Assembly: GCA_019750135.1 (NCBI GenBank)
Contig: JAIEOV010000013.1
Location: forward strand, 103,553 to 167,552
DNA from: Reyranella sp.
GTDB taxonomy: Bacteria; Pseudomonadota; Alphaproteobacteria; Reyranellales; Reyranellaceae
DNA: 64,000 bases
Direction of reading: 5' to 3'
The position numbers and the translations under genes were made by a program. Below the pieces are notes generated by a model, which had not been told where the DNA came from, did no database searches, and saw only the letters and a list, made by a program, of their open reading frames with translations. Shown here piece by piece: positions 52,936-61,418 of the stretch (position 1 is the stretch's first letter; the number at the start of each line of letters is the position of its first letter).

Positions 52936-53979
52936 TTAGAGTGCCTCCGCAGCAGTACGATGAGCTTTCAAAAGTCCGGGCAGCCGCCCGGGCTCGGTGC
53001 GGCCCCAGCCGCACTCGGCCGACAGGCCGAATTCCGTGACATGGCGCTTGGCCACTTCGACGCGTTTCTTGTCGCCGGCGTCGTCGTCGTGGTGCAGCAG
53101 CCCGAGATAGAGCTTGGTTCCGGCCGGCCGCTTGAAAGCCTTCAGCGGCGCATAGAAGGCGTCGTCGGTGCGGTCTTTCGGAACGGGAATATGGATGAAA
53201 TTGATCGGCCGTTTCGTGGCGGCGACGATGCCGTTCATCATCTCGACCAGGATGGCGGCGTCCTTGGGCTGGACCAAGTGCTCGTCGCGCGGCGAGCCGT
53301 AGCACAGGTGATAACCCATCTCGACGCCAGGCGGCACGGCATCGCCCAGGCGGCCCAGCATGTCGAAGATCTGTGTCTTGTAGTGCGGCGGACGGTCCTT
53401 GAAGTAGTCCTCGAAGGCCAGCACCTCCTGGCACACATCCCACTGGATCGACAGGTCGGCAGCCGGGATCGCCTTCACGATACTGGCCAGCGCGGTCTTC
53501 AGCGCCCGTTCGTACACCCCGAAATAGGTCTCGCGCGCCGGTCCGCTGACATAGAGGTAGCCGCTGGCCTGCGGCGTCGGCAGGCTGACCTGAAAGCGCA
53601 CGTGCATGGGGATGGTGCCGGCGGCGCGCAGTTTCTTGAAGACTTCCCAGGAGGCGAGGGCGGCCTTGTCGTAGCCGGTCTCGAACACGACCGTCGCTGG
53701 GTCGACGCCGGGCTTGAAGCGCACCTGCTCGATTTCGCGCACGACCTTGCCGTCCCACTGGATGAACTTGTAGGGCGGCACCGTGGGGTCGATCTCCATC
53801 GCCGGATGATCGAGCAGCATCTGGCGCTGGAAGAAGACCCAGCGCGAGCGCTCGCCGGTCTCGCCGTCGGGCATGCAGCGCAAGTACGGCCCCAGCTCGT
53901 CGGCGAGCCGCCGGAACACCTGCTCGCTGCTGTCGAGCGGGATGCTGCCGATCAGATGAAGGCGGTCCTTTGCCTCCAC
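52936..53979 (-). CDS. UROD/MetE-like TIM-barrel protein
   Basis: A 347-residue protein with the look of the methionine synthase/UROD-like barrel: an early DRLHLIGSIPLDS, a central YHLCYGSPRDEH and a late LSAECGWGR. The H-x-C pair in HLCYG plus the Cys in ECGWG match the zinc ligands of MetE-type enzymes. Methyl or alkyl transfer from a thiol or cleavage of a C-S bond would be the family expectation, but function is not established. The start is a GTG at 53979 overlapping the TAG of the NHL gene by one base, with AAGGTG upstream. See the similar gene at 60381-61412. Confidence 0.65.
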   Translation of the reverse strand: MEAKDRLHLIGSIPLDSSEQVFRRLADELGPYLRCMPDGETGERSRWVFFQRQMLLDHPAMEIDPTVPPYKFIQWDGKVVREIEQVRFKPGVDPATVVFETGYDKAALASWEVFKKLRAAGTIPMHVRFQVSLPTPQASGYLYVSGPARETYFGVYERALKTALASIVKAIPAADLSIQWDVCQEVLAFEDYFKDRPPHYKTQIFDMLGRLGDAVPPGVEMGYHLCYGSPRDEHLVQPKDAAILVEMMNGIVAATKRPINFIHIPVPKDRTDDAFYAPLKAFKRPAGTKLYLGLLHHDDDAGDKKRVEVAKRHVTEFGLSAECGWGRTEPGRLPGLLKAHRTAAEAL

Positions 53980-54947
53980 TAGTTCACCTTCTCGAGCTTC
54001 TGGAAGGAGCGCAGGTACTTCGGCACCGGCACGCCGGGATGGGTGCCGCCCCAGTTGGTGTAGCTCACCTCGCCGACATAGATGTCGCCCTTGCTGTCGA
54101 CCGCGAGGCCGTGCGGCGACAGGAACCGGCCGGGTTCCTGCCCCGGCCCGTGCTCGCCGCCCAGGCGCGCGATCAGGCCACCCTTCTTGTCGACGATGGC
54201 GAGGCGCGGACCGATGTTGGTGTGCTTGCTGTTGACCGGCATGCCCGGCCCGAGCTCGCCGATGATGAACTTCGGGTTCTTGCCGCCGCCGGCGCAGCAA
54301 TAGAGCGCGCAAGGCCGGTGCATGTTGTTCCACTGCATCTCGTACTTGCCGTTGCCGTCGAACACCTGCACGCGATGGTTCTCGCGGTCGGCGACATAGA
54401 CCCAGCCGTCGTCGTCGGTGGCGATGTTGTGGGCGATGTTGAACTGGCCGGGATCGGTGCCGGTGGTGCCCCAGCACATCAGGTGCTTGCCGTCGGGCGA
54501 GTACTTGTGGACGCAGGAATTGCCGTAGCCGTCCGAGACGTAGATCTCGCCCTTGGGCGAGAGCGCGGTGTGGGTGCAGCGGTTGAACGGCTTGCCGCTC
54601 AGGAAGGGGGCGGGCTGGTTGGGCACGCCGATGGTCATCAGCACCTTGCCCTCGGTGGTGACCTTGCGGACCGTGTGGTCGCCGTCGTCGGTGCAGTAGA
54701 GGTTGTCGTCACTGTCGATGTGGATGCCGTGGGCGCGGCTGAACAGGCCTTCGCCGAACGAGCGCAGGAAGTTGCCATCGCGGTCGAACACGATCATGGG
54801 GTGCTGGCCGCGGTTGAAGACGTAGACGCGATCCTTGCTATCGACGGCGACCGCCGCGACGTCGCGGAACTCCCAGCCGTCGGGCAGCTTCGCCCAGTTC
54901 TCGATCACGCGATAACGATGCTCGCCGCTTCCGAGGATCACCGACAT
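53979..54947 (-). CDS. NHL-repeat six-bladed beta-propeller protein
   Basis: A 322-residue propeller with NHL-type blades, such as GIHIDSDDNLYCTDDGDHTV, LSPKGEIYVSDGYGNSCVHK, IATDDDGWVYVADRENHRVQ and LAVDSKGDIYVGEV. It resembles the lyase half of peptidylglycine alpha-amidating enzymes, which use such propellers to bind metal and split hydroxylated glycine. No signal peptide is seen, so it appears cytoplasmic. Paired Cys occur in CALYCCAGGG. AAAGGAG lies before ATG 54947. It is second in the five-gene operon, after the GMC oxidoreductase; a lactonase or lyase role in that pathway is a guess. Confidence 0.8.
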   Translation of the reverse strand: MSVILGSGEHRYRVIENWAKLPDGWEFRDVAAVAVDSKDRVYVFNRGQHPMIVFDRDGNFLRSFGEGLFSRAHGIHIDSDDNLYCTDDGDHTVRKVTTEGKVLMTIGVPNQPAPFLSGKPFNRCTHTALSPKGEIYVSDGYGNSCVHKYSPDGKHLMCWGTTGTDPGQFNIAHNIATDDDGWVYVADRENHRVQVFDGNGKYEMQWNNMHRPCALYCCAGGGKNPKFIIGELGPGMPVNSKHTNIGPRLAIVDKKGGLIARLGGEHGPGQEPGRFLSPHGLAVDSKGDIYVGEVSYTNWGGTHPGVPVPKYLRSFQKLEKVN

Positions 54948-54958
54948 GTTTCGCTCCT

Positions 54959-56662
54959 TTACGCCGTAGCCGTCATCGCCGCCGAGATCTTCTCCGCGCT
55001 CATCAGCGTCGGGAAGTTGGTGTTGGCGCACGGCACCACCGGGAAGATCGAGGCGTCGACGACGCGCAGGCCCTGCACGCCCTTGACCCGCCCCTGGGTG
55101 TCGACCACCGACATCGGATCGTCCGGCCGGCCCATGCGGCAGGTACACGAGGCGTGCCACACGCCGATCGCCGCCTTGCGCACGAAGGCCTCGAGCGCCT
55201 CGTTGTCGTTCATCACTTGCTCGAAGGTGAAGCCCTCGACTACGAACTTCTCCACGAGGTAACGCCGCAGCGCTGCCGGCCCGTCGAGGAACTGGGCGAA
55301 GATGCTGGTCAGGATCTTGTTCTTGGTGTTGACCACGCCGATCGCCCGCACCTTGTCGCTGTAGGCGGCGGGGAAGGGCGTGTCGCAGACCTGGCGCACG
55401 GCATCGGTCATCTGCACCGCCGCCATCATCTTGAAGCCGCTCATGAGGCGGTCGAGGTCGCGCTTGTCGGACAGCAGGTTGAATTCGACGATGGGCTCGT
55501 TGCGATAGTCGCGCGAGGCAAGCTTGACCTGCCCGGTTTCGGAGTAGGTCTTGTTGATGAAGGTCAGCAGCGAGGCGATCTGCTCGCCGACTGCGTGCCA
55601 AGCCGACTTGCTGATCACGGCGACGAACATGTCGCCCATCGGCACACCCGGCAGCTTGGAGGAGTAGCGCAGCCCCATATGGATGTGCCGGCGCGTGTGC
55701 TCGTTCATGCGCCCGCCGCGGCGGATGAACGAGGAGAGCGCGATCGAGGGATGGTCCATCAGCCGCTGGCCGACGCCGGGTAGGGCGGCGACCACCGGGA
55801 TGCCCATCTCGCTAAGGTGCCCGACGGGACCGATTCCGGCCCGCATCAGATGAGCCGGCGTATGGATCGCACCCGACGACAGGATCACTTCCTTGGCCCG
55901 GAACTCCTGTTCCTTGCCATCGACCATGGCGGTGACGCCGACACAGGTCGTGCCGTCGAACAGGAGCGACTTCACCTGAGTGTTGGTCGAGATGGTCAGG
56001 TTGGAGCGCTTGCGTGTCTCGGCGTCGAGGTAGCCCATCGCCGCCGACACACGCCGCTCCTCGGCGTTGGAGTGTGTGACGGGAAAGTAGCCCTCGACGA
56101 ACTCGCCATTCTGGTCGGGCAGGAACTTGAATCCCTTTGCCTCGAAACCCTGCGCCACTGCCTTGGCATGTCCCGTCCACTTCTCGCGTGGGATGCGGCG
56201 CACGGGGATGCGGCCGTCCTTGCCGTGCCAGGGCCCGTCGAAGTCGAGGTCGCGCTCGACCTTCTTGAAGAACGGCAGGACCTGGTCCCAGCCCCAGCCT
56301 TCGGCACCGCGCGATGCCCACTCGTTGTAGTCGGTCGGCGCGCCGCGGTTGGCCATCTGGCCGTTGATCGAGGAACCGCCGCCCAGCACGCGCGCCTGCT
56401 CGTACTTGCGGAGCGGGGGACGATTCTCCTGCGGATTGTTGTGCGAGACGACCTGGGTGTGGACCTTGAGGTCGGTCCAGTGGAAGCGCGGATCGAAGTA
56501 GGCGGTGCCGGAGTAGCTGTCGGCGATCTCCTTGGGCTCCTTGCCCGGCGGCGTGTCCTGGCCGGCCTCGCACAGCAGCACCTTGTTGGCGCTCTTGGCC
56601 GACAGTCGATGCGCCATGACCGAGCCGGCCGAGCCGCCGCCGACGATGATGTAGTCGTACAC
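54959..56662 (-). CDS. GMC-family FAD oxidoreductase (choline dehydrogenase-like)
   Basis: A 567-residue FAD-dependent alcohol oxidoreductase. YDYIIVGGGSAGSVMAHRLS binds the ADP part of FAD, and ARVLGGGSSINGQMANRG is the GMC signature at about residue 90. The active pair is His in GVWHASCTCRMG and Asn in PCANTNFPTLM; the Cys-rich HASCTCRMG replaces the more common HPVGTCRMG. It is the first of five closely packed genes (11 bases to the NHL gene) and would start the pathway by oxidising an alcohol. It is divergent from a PepSY-like gene. Confidence 0.89.
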   Translation of the reverse strand: MYDYIIVGGGSAGSVMAHRLSAKSANKVLLCEAGQDTPPGKEPKEIADSYSGTAYFDPRFHWTDLKVHTQVVSHNNPQENRPPLRKYEQARVLGGGSSINGQMANRGAPTDYNEWASRGAEGWGWDQVLPFFKKVERDLDFDGPWHGKDGRIPVRRIPREKWTGHAKAVAQGFEAKGFKFLPDQNGEFVEGYFPVTHSNAEERRVSAAMGYLDAETRKRSNLTISTNTQVKSLLFDGTTCVGVTAMVDGKEQEFRAKEVILSSGAIHTPAHLMRAGIGPVGHLSEMGIPVVAALPGVGQRLMDHPSIALSSFIRRGGRMNEHTRRHIHMGLRYSSKLPGVPMGDMFVAVISKSAWHAVGEQIASLLTFINKTYSETGQVKLASRDYRNEPIVEFNLLSDKRDLDRLMSGFKMMAAVQMTDAVRQVCDTPFPAAYSDKVRAIGVVNTKNKILTSIFAQFLDGPAALRRYLVEKFVVEGFTFEQVMNDNEALEAFVRKAAIGVWHASCTCRMGRPDDPMSVVDTQGRVKGVQGLRVVDASIFPVVPCANTNFPTLMSAEKISAAMTATA

Positions 56663-56799
56663 GGGTGCGTTTCCTCGAGGTTTGTTGGGCTGACGCTAAC
56701 CCGTTGGCCAATGTGGCGAAACCAAGATATTTCGCCGCGCAACGCTTCAGATGCTTCGACGTTCAGGTCCGACATGCAACGAGAGAGGAGGCACTTTCA

Positions 56800-57330
56800 A
56801 TGAAGCGTACCCTTCTTGCCCTGGCCCTTCTGACCGCTGCCGGCGCTGCGGGCGCCCAGACCGTCACCACCCCGCCGGTTGGCGGAGCGACCGTGACGCC
56901 GCCGTCAGTCGGCGGCGGTGCCGTGACGACCCCGTCCGCGACTCCGCCGGCCGTCAACACGCCCGCCATGCCGTCGCGTTCGGTGGGCGCCGGTGGTGCT
57001 ACCGTGACCACGCCGCCCGCGAGCGGCGGTACAGTGCAAGCCCCGTCGGCTGGATCGGCGGGCGTCACCACGCCGGGCGTCACGCCGCCGAGCGCCAGGA
57101 CGTCGGGTGTGCCGTCTCAGTCGGTGACGGCACCCAGCCAAGCCAACCTGCCGCCGGCGCCCAACGCGCAGGGCTCGGCCACCGCGGTCAAGAAGATCGA
57201 GGCCGACGGCTACAAGAACGTGCAAGGCATGACCCGCAATCGGGACGGCAGCTGGACCGGCAAGGCACTGCGCGGCGGCCAAATGGTCGATGTGCAGGTT
57301 GACGCGCGCGGCAACGTCGTCACCAAGTAG
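56800..57330 (+). CDS. Exported low-complexity protein with C-terminal PepSY-like module
   Basis: A 176-residue protein. The signal peptide is MKRTLLALALLTAAGAAGAQ. Residues 21-125 are a Pro/Thr/Gly/Val-rich linker with repeats such as TPPVGGATVTPPSVGGGAVT, likely extended and surface- or wall-spanning. The last 50 residues hold the folded module (KKIEADGYKNVQGMTRNRDG, then SWTGKALRGGQMVDVQVDARG) shared with the small proteins at 41385-41678 and 59580-59825. GAGAGAGGAGG lies upstream of the ATG. A strong terminator follows. Function unknown. Confidence 0.78.
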   Translation: MKRTLLALALLTAAGAAGAQTVTTPPVGGATVTPPSVGGGAVTTPSATPPAVNTPAMPSRSVGAGGATVTTPPASGGTVQAPSAGSAGVTTPGVTPPSARTSGVPSQSVTAPSQANLPPAPNAQGSATAVKKIEADGYKNVQGMTRNRDGSWTGKALRGGQMVDVQVDARGNVVTK

Positions 57331-57356
57331 CCAGCTTCTCGTCTAATCGACTTCAG

Positions 57357-57386
57357 ACCCGCCCCGTCGCAAGACGGGGCGGGTTT
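57357..57386 (+). terminator. Strong rho-independent-like terminator
   Basis: Twelve-base arms ACCCGCCCCGTC (57357-57368) and GACGGGGCGGGT (57373-57384) pair perfectly around a GCAA tetraloop and run into TTTCGTC. It ends the PepSY-like gene 27 bases after its stop. Confidence 0.85.
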
Positions 57387-57454
57387 CGTCGTTCTGCTTG
57401 CGGCTCCGCGGCAAGCCTGCAATCGTTCGGCATAGGCACTGTGGGAGGTTTCGT

Positions 57455-57865
57455 ATGCCGGACGTCACAGCCGCAAATCCCGACGTCGCCACGCCCGAGC
57501 TCATGAAGGCGATCTCGGCCGCCTTCAACAGCCGCGACGTGGATCGCATCGTGTCGCACTTCACCGACGACGCCACCTTCTGGCTGGCGCGCGGGCCCGA
57601 GCCGGTCGGCCGCACGCTCAGGGGCAAGGAGACCATCCGCAAGACGCTGGCCGACCGCTTCAAGGTGATCCCCGACATGCGCTGGGACCACAAGGAGTAC
57701 ATCTACGCCGGCAACCGCGCGATCTCGGTGTGGACCGTGAAGGGCAAGGGCGCCGACGGCGAGGACCTGAACTATCAGGGCTGCGACATCTACACCTTCC
57801 GCGGCGGCAAGATCGCCGCCAAGGACACCTACTGGAAGATCGTCGAGCAAAAGGATCGCCTGTGA
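57455..57865 (+). CDS. SnoaL-like/NTF2-fold protein
   Basis: A 136-residue protein of the SnoaL/NTF2 fold. AISAAFNSRDVDRIVSHFTDDATFW is the typical first helix and strand, and RTLRGKETIRKTLADRFKVIPDM and AKDTYWKIVEQ complete the cone. Members include polyketide cyclases, ketosteroid isomerase-like enzymes and small-molecule binders. GGGAGG lies nine bases before ATG 57455. Its TGA shares one base with the ATG of the D-aminoacylase gene (TGATG), so the two are coupled and may act on one compound. Confidence 0.85.
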   Translation: MPDVTAANPDVATPELMKAISAAFNSRDVDRIVSHFTDDATFWLARGPEPVGRTLRGKETIRKTLADRFKVIPDMRWDHKEYIYAGNRAISVWTVKGKGADGEDLNYQGCDIYTFRGGKIAAKDTYWKIVEQKDRL

Positions 57866-59583
57866 TGACCCTCGATCTCCTCATCCGCGGCGGCACCATC
57901 GTCGACGGCTCGGGCAAGCCGCGCTTTTCCGCCGATGTCGGCGTCAAGGACGGCCGCATCGTCGAAGTCGGCCGCATCAAGTCGACGGCATCGCGCACCA
58001 TCGATGCCGACGGCCTGATCGTCTCGCCGGGGTTCATCGACGGCCATACCCACATGGACGCGCAGGTGGCGTGGGACCCGCTGGGCAGCTGCTCGTGCTG
58101 GCACGGCGTCACCTCGGTGGTGATGAGTAATTGCGGCTTTGCACTGGCGCCCTGCAAGCCCGAGGACCGCGACTGGTATGCGCGCTGCCTGTCGGCGGTG
58201 GAGGATATCCCGACCGAGGCGATGGCCGCGGGAATCGACTGGACCTGGGAGACCTTCCCGGAATATCTCGCGACCGTCGAGCGCCTGCCCAAGGCGATCA
58301 ACTACGGCATGTATATCGGCCACTCGGCGCTGCGCATGTACGTCATGGGCAAGCGCGCGCTCACCGAGGCCGCGACCGAGGACGACATGGTGCGCATGGC
58401 GGCGGCCGTGAAGGAGGCGCTGAAGGCGGGCTCCATGGGGTTCTCGAGCTCGCGCGCTTCCACGCACATGACGCCGGACGACACGCCGGTGGCGAGCCGC
58501 CTCGCCGAATGGGAGGAGATCGACCGCATCATCGCGGCGATGGCCGAACTCGATGCCGGCATCTTCCAAGTCGGGCCCGACATCTCGAGCGGGCCGAACC
58601 ATCGCATCTTCCTGGAGCGCCTGCGCAAGGTGGCGCTGGAGTACAAGCGGCCGATCATGTTCGGCGTGCTGGCGACCAAGCAAGGCGACGATCCGACGGG
58701 CTGGCAATACCAGACCAAGTACATCGACGACACGGTCGCCGCCGGCGGCCGCATGTTCGGCCAGGGCACGACGCGCTCGATCAACGCCATCTTCTCGCTG
58801 AAGTCCTACCTGCCGTTCGACGTGCTGCCGGCGTGGCAGCCGATCCGTGCCCTGCCGATCAGCGAGCAGAAGAAGAAGCTACAGGATCCGGCGGTGCGCC
58901 GCGAGCTGGTCGAGGCCGAGGCGCGCATGAAGCCGCGCGACGGCGTATTCCAGGGCGGCGGGGCAGCGACGACCGATCCGCGCAAGCCCGACTACACCAA
59001 CCTGTTCGCGCTGAAGGGCGTCGACTGGGACGATCCCACGGTCGACCAGCTCGCCAAGGCGAGCGGCCGGCATCCGGTCGAGGTCATGATCGACCTGTCG
59101 CTGAAGGACGAGAACCAGGTCTACGTCCAGCCGCTGGTCAACGAGACGCCCGACGATGTCCTGGGCATCCTGAAGCATTCGCGCACGCTCGCGACCTTCT
59201 CGGACTCGGGCGCCCATGTCTGCCAGGAGATGGGGTCGTCGCTGCAGACGCACCTGCTGAGCTACTGGGTGCGCAAGCGCGGCGCCTTCACGCTCGAGCA
59301 GGCGGTGAAGAAGCTGACGCACGACAATGCGGTGGCCTGGGACCTCAACGACCGCGGGGTAGTCCGCGAAGGCTATCGGGCCGACCTCGTGCTGTTCGAG
59401 GAGAACGGCATCCGTCCGCTGCTGCCGACAGTCGAGAAGGACCTGCCGGGCGGCGCCCGTCGCCTGGTGCAGAAGGCCGAGGGCATCAAGGCCACCGTCG
59501 TCAACGGCGCCGTAGCGTTCGAGGACGGCGAGGCAACCGGCGCCTATGCCGGCCAGGTGCTGAAAGGCAAGCTCGCGTCATGA
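57865..59583 (+). CDS. N-acyl-D-amino-acid deacylase family amidohydrolase
   Basis: A 572-residue metal-dependent hydrolase of the D-aminoacylase branch. It starts LDLLIRGGTIVDGSGKPRF; the metal motif is FIDGHTHMDAQ at about residue 65, then CWHGVTSVVMSNCGFALAPC with the bridging Cys typical of D-aminoacylases. FSDSGAHVCQEMG holds the catalytic Asp, and DRGVVREGYRADLVLFEE the closing beta domain. It shares most motifs with the protein at 309-1982 but carries a longer middle. It is coupled to the SnoaL-like gene upstream and overlaps a small exported protein gene downstream (ATGA at 59580-59583). The acyl substrate is unknown. Confidence 0.87.
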   Translation: MTLDLLIRGGTIVDGSGKPRFSADVGVKDGRIVEVGRIKSTASRTIDADGLIVSPGFIDGHTHMDAQVAWDPLGSCSCWHGVTSVVMSNCGFALAPCKPEDRDWYARCLSAVEDIPTEAMAAGIDWTWETFPEYLATVERLPKAINYGMYIGHSALRMYVMGKRALTEAATEDDMVRMAAAVKEALKAGSMGFSSSRASTHMTPDDTPVASRLAEWEEIDRIIAAMAELDAGIFQVGPDISSGPNHRIFLERLRKVALEYKRPIMFGVLATKQGDDPTGWQYQTKYIDDTVAAGGRMFGQGTTRSINAIFSLKSYLPFDVLPAWQPIRALPISEQKKKLQDPAVRRELVEAEARMKPRDGVFQGGGAATTDPRKPDYTNLFALKGVDWDDPTVDQLAKASGRHPVEVMIDLSLKDENQVYVQPLVNETPDDVLGILKHSRTLATFSDSGAHVCQEMGSSLQTHLLSYWVRKRGAFTLEQAVKKLTHDNAVAWDLNDRGVVREGYRADLVLFEENGIRPLLPTVEKDLPGGARRLVQKAEGIKATVVNGAVAFEDGEATGAYAGQVLKGKLAS

Positions 59584-59825
59584 GAAGCCTGCTGCTCGGC
59601 GCTGTTCTTGCCGGCATCGCCTGCGCCGCCTCGGCCCAGACGAAGCCGGCAACGACTCCGTCGCCGGGCAGCGCCAGCGTGAGAACGCAGCTCCATTCGC
59701 TGCACTACGGCAACGTCCACGACCTCCGTCGCGGCCCCGACGGCCAATGGACCGGCACGGCCACCCAGAACGGCGTCGAGAAGCAGGTGACGATCGGCCC
59801 AAAAGGCACGGTGACGGCCCGCTGA
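59580..59825 (+). CDS. Small exported PepSY-like protein
   Basis: An 81-residue protein with signal peptide MRSLLLGAVLAGIACAASAQ and a short linker, then the module LHSLHYGNVHDLRRGPDGQW, TGTATQNGVEKQVTIGPKG. This is the same C-terminal unit as in the proteins at 41385-41678 and 56800-57330 (pattern Y-x-N-V, D-G-x-W-x-G-x-A, V-x-V-x-x-x-G). After cleavage it would be a free periplasmic domain of about 60 residues. Its ATG overlaps the stop of the D-aminoacylase gene by four bases, so it is co-translated with a hydrolase. Function unknown. Confidence 0.75.
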   Translation: MRSLLLGAVLAGIACAASAQTKPATTPSPGSASVRTQLHSLHYGNVHDLRRGPDGQWTGTATQNGVEKQVTIGPKGTVTAR

Positions 59826-59854
59826 TGCGACGAAGACGAGGAAGACGAAAGGGT

Positions 59855-59883
59855 GTCGTCCTGAGCGAAGCGAAGGACCTCAT
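59855..59883 (+). repeat. Half-site of the GTCATCCTGA repeat family
   Basis: One arm only (GTCGTCCTGAGCGAAGCGAA and on to about 59883), matching the left arm of the repeat at 60021-60097. It lies in the 291-base gap between a PepSY-like gene and a convergent small gene; the rest of the gap up to 60020 shows nothing else. Confidence 0.7.
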
Positions 59884-60020
59884 CGCCGCTAGCCACGGGT
59901 GAACGCCGCTACTTCGTCTAGCTCAAGGGATGGAAGCGAATCCGAAAGAATGAACTTGTCAGAGCCGCCAATCCGAATTGGGAAGACATGATGCCTGATC
60001 AGTCGCCCTGACTCCCTATC

Positions 60021-60097
60021 CGTCATCCTGAGCGAAGCGAAGGATCTCATCCGTGTGGCAACCGGCATGAGGTCCTTCGCTACGCTCAGGACGACAT
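60021..60097. repeat. Inverted repeat, GTCATCCTGA family
   Basis: Arms of about 30 bases (60021-60050 and 60067-60097) pair with few mismatches around a 16-base centre. Located between convergent genes. It shares the GAGCGAAGCGA arm sequence with the element at 63811-63878. Confidence 0.85.
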
Positions 60098-60116
60098 GAA
60101 TTCGCTACGACGACCT

Positions 60117-60374
60117 TCAGTGGAGCTTTTGCTCGGGGTCCCGGCGGAAGCTGGCGATGCCCTCCGATGCAATCGTCTGGTACGCCTCGTTCAACGCGTC
60201 CTGCTCGGTTTCGAACAAGTCCTCCCAGACCGTGGACCCACCCTCTGCATCGATGACTTCGAGTTGCCAGGACGGGTCGGCGTCGATGCGATAGATCAAT
60301 ATCTCGATCGTAACCCCGTCCCGGGTGAACTTCCGGCTGAGCGGCGATGTGATGATCTTGTATTCGTCTGCCAT
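60117..60374 (-). CDS. Small hypothetical protein
   Basis: An 85-residue acidic protein (MADEYKIITSPLSRKFTRDG onward) with alternating beta-like stretches (VTIEILIYRIDADPSWQLEV) followed by a helix (EQDALNEAYQTIASEG). No signal peptide or metal motif is seen and I do not recognise the family. It begins six bases after the stop of the MetE-like gene on the same strand, so it is probably the last gene of that operon. The size and fold suggest a small cytoplasmic binding protein; no function is claimed. Confidence 0.6.
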   Translation of the reverse strand: MADEYKIITSPLSRKFTRDGVTIEILIYRIDADPSWQLEVIDAEGGSTVWEDLFETEQDALNEAYQTIASEGIASFRRDPEQKLH

Positions 60375-60380
60375 GGCCGC

Positions 60381-61412
60381 CTAGCTCAGTTCCTTGCGCA
60401 CGATTGCGGCACCCTCGGCCAGCGCCTTCAGTTTGCCGAATGCCGTTGCGCGTGGCAGGTACTTCATGCCGCAGTCGGGAGCGGGCAGGAGCTTGTCGGC
60501 CGGCAGGTGCTTCAGCCCGGCGCGGATGCGGTCGGCGACCTTCTGCGGCGTCTCGATCTCGGGATCGGCGAGGTCGATCACACCCAGCATTACCTTCTTG
60601 GGCGCGAGATCCTTCAGCACGCCGAGATCGAGCTTGGGCTGCGCCGATTCGATCGAGATCTGCTGGGCGAGCGAATCGGCCAGCTGCGGCAGGAAGGCGT
60701 AGCCCGTCGGCTTGCCGCCGGGGACGACCGCGGCATAGCCGAAGCAGAGATGCACGACCGTCGGCACCTCGATGCCCTTGAGTGCCCGGTCGATCACCTT
60801 CACGGCGTAGCGCTTGGCCTCCTCGGGGTTGTTGCGCAGCCACGGCTCGTCGAGCTGGATGACATCGGCGCCGGCCTTGACCAGCTCGTGCGCCTCCTCG
60901 TTCACCGCCGCGGCGTAGTCCATGCACATCGCCTCGGCGTCCTTGTAGAACTCGTCCCTGACCTGCTGGCCCATGGTGAAGGGCCCGGGAAGCGTGATCT
61001 TGGCGAGCCTGTCGGTGTTGGCGCGCAGGAACTGCATGTCGCGCAGCTCCACCGGCTTTGTGCGCCGGATCTTGCCGACCACCCGCGGCACCGGCGTCTT
61101 CTGGCCGCGGCTGCTCACGATCTCGGCCGGATGCTCGTCGTCGATGCCGTCCAGCGCCGTGGCGAAGCGGTTGGAGTAGCTCTCCCGCCGCATCTCGCCG
61201 TCGGTCACGATGTCGATCCCGGCGCGCTCCATGTCGTGGATGGCGAGCAGGGTCGCATCGTCCTGGGCCTGCTCGAGGAACGCCTCGGGCACGCGCCAGA
61301 GCTCGCGCAGGCGGGTGCGTGGCACACCCTTGCTCAGCATCTTGCGATCGACCAGCCAGTCGGGTTGAGGATAGGAGCCGACGACGGTGGTCTGGAGAAG
61401 CACGTCTGACAT
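60381..61412 (-). CDS. Cobalamin-independent methionine synthase-like (MetE C-terminal-type) protein
   Basis: A 343-residue protein equal to the catalytic barrel of MetE without its N-terminal half. The start is TTVVGSYPQPDWL, with DGEMRRESYSNRF and LPGPFTMGQQVRDEFY in the middle. Zinc ligands are visible as His and Cys in VVHLCFGYA and Cys in LPAPDCGMKYL, with DLADPEIETPQ likely giving the Glu. Family members move a methyl or alkyl group to or from a thiol, including coenzyme M alkyl transferases. ATG 61412 is chosen over GTG 61418. It follows a Bug gene by six bases. Confidence 0.83.
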   Translation of the reverse strand: MSDVLLQTTVVGSYPQPDWLVDRKMLSKGVPRTRLRELWRVPEAFLEQAQDDATLLAIHDMERAGIDIVTDGEMRRESYSNRFATALDGIDDEHPAEIVSSRGQKTPVPRVVGKIRRTKPVELRDMQFLRANTDRLAKITLPGPFTMGQQVRDEFYKDAEAMCMDYAAAVNEEAHELVKAGADVIQLDEPWLRNNPEEAKRYAVKVIDRALKGIEVPTVVHLCFGYAAVVPGGKPTGYAFLPQLADSLAQQISIESAQPKLDLGVLKDLAPKKVMLGVIDLADPEIETPQKVADRIRAGLKHLPADKLLPAPDCGMKYLPRATAFGKLKALAEGAAIVRKELS

Positions 61413-61418
61413 TTTCAC

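Noticed and set aside
51901..53982. 693-codon plus-strand frame
   Set aside because: It covers the dehydrogenase and MetE-like genes in antisense and shows no family motif.
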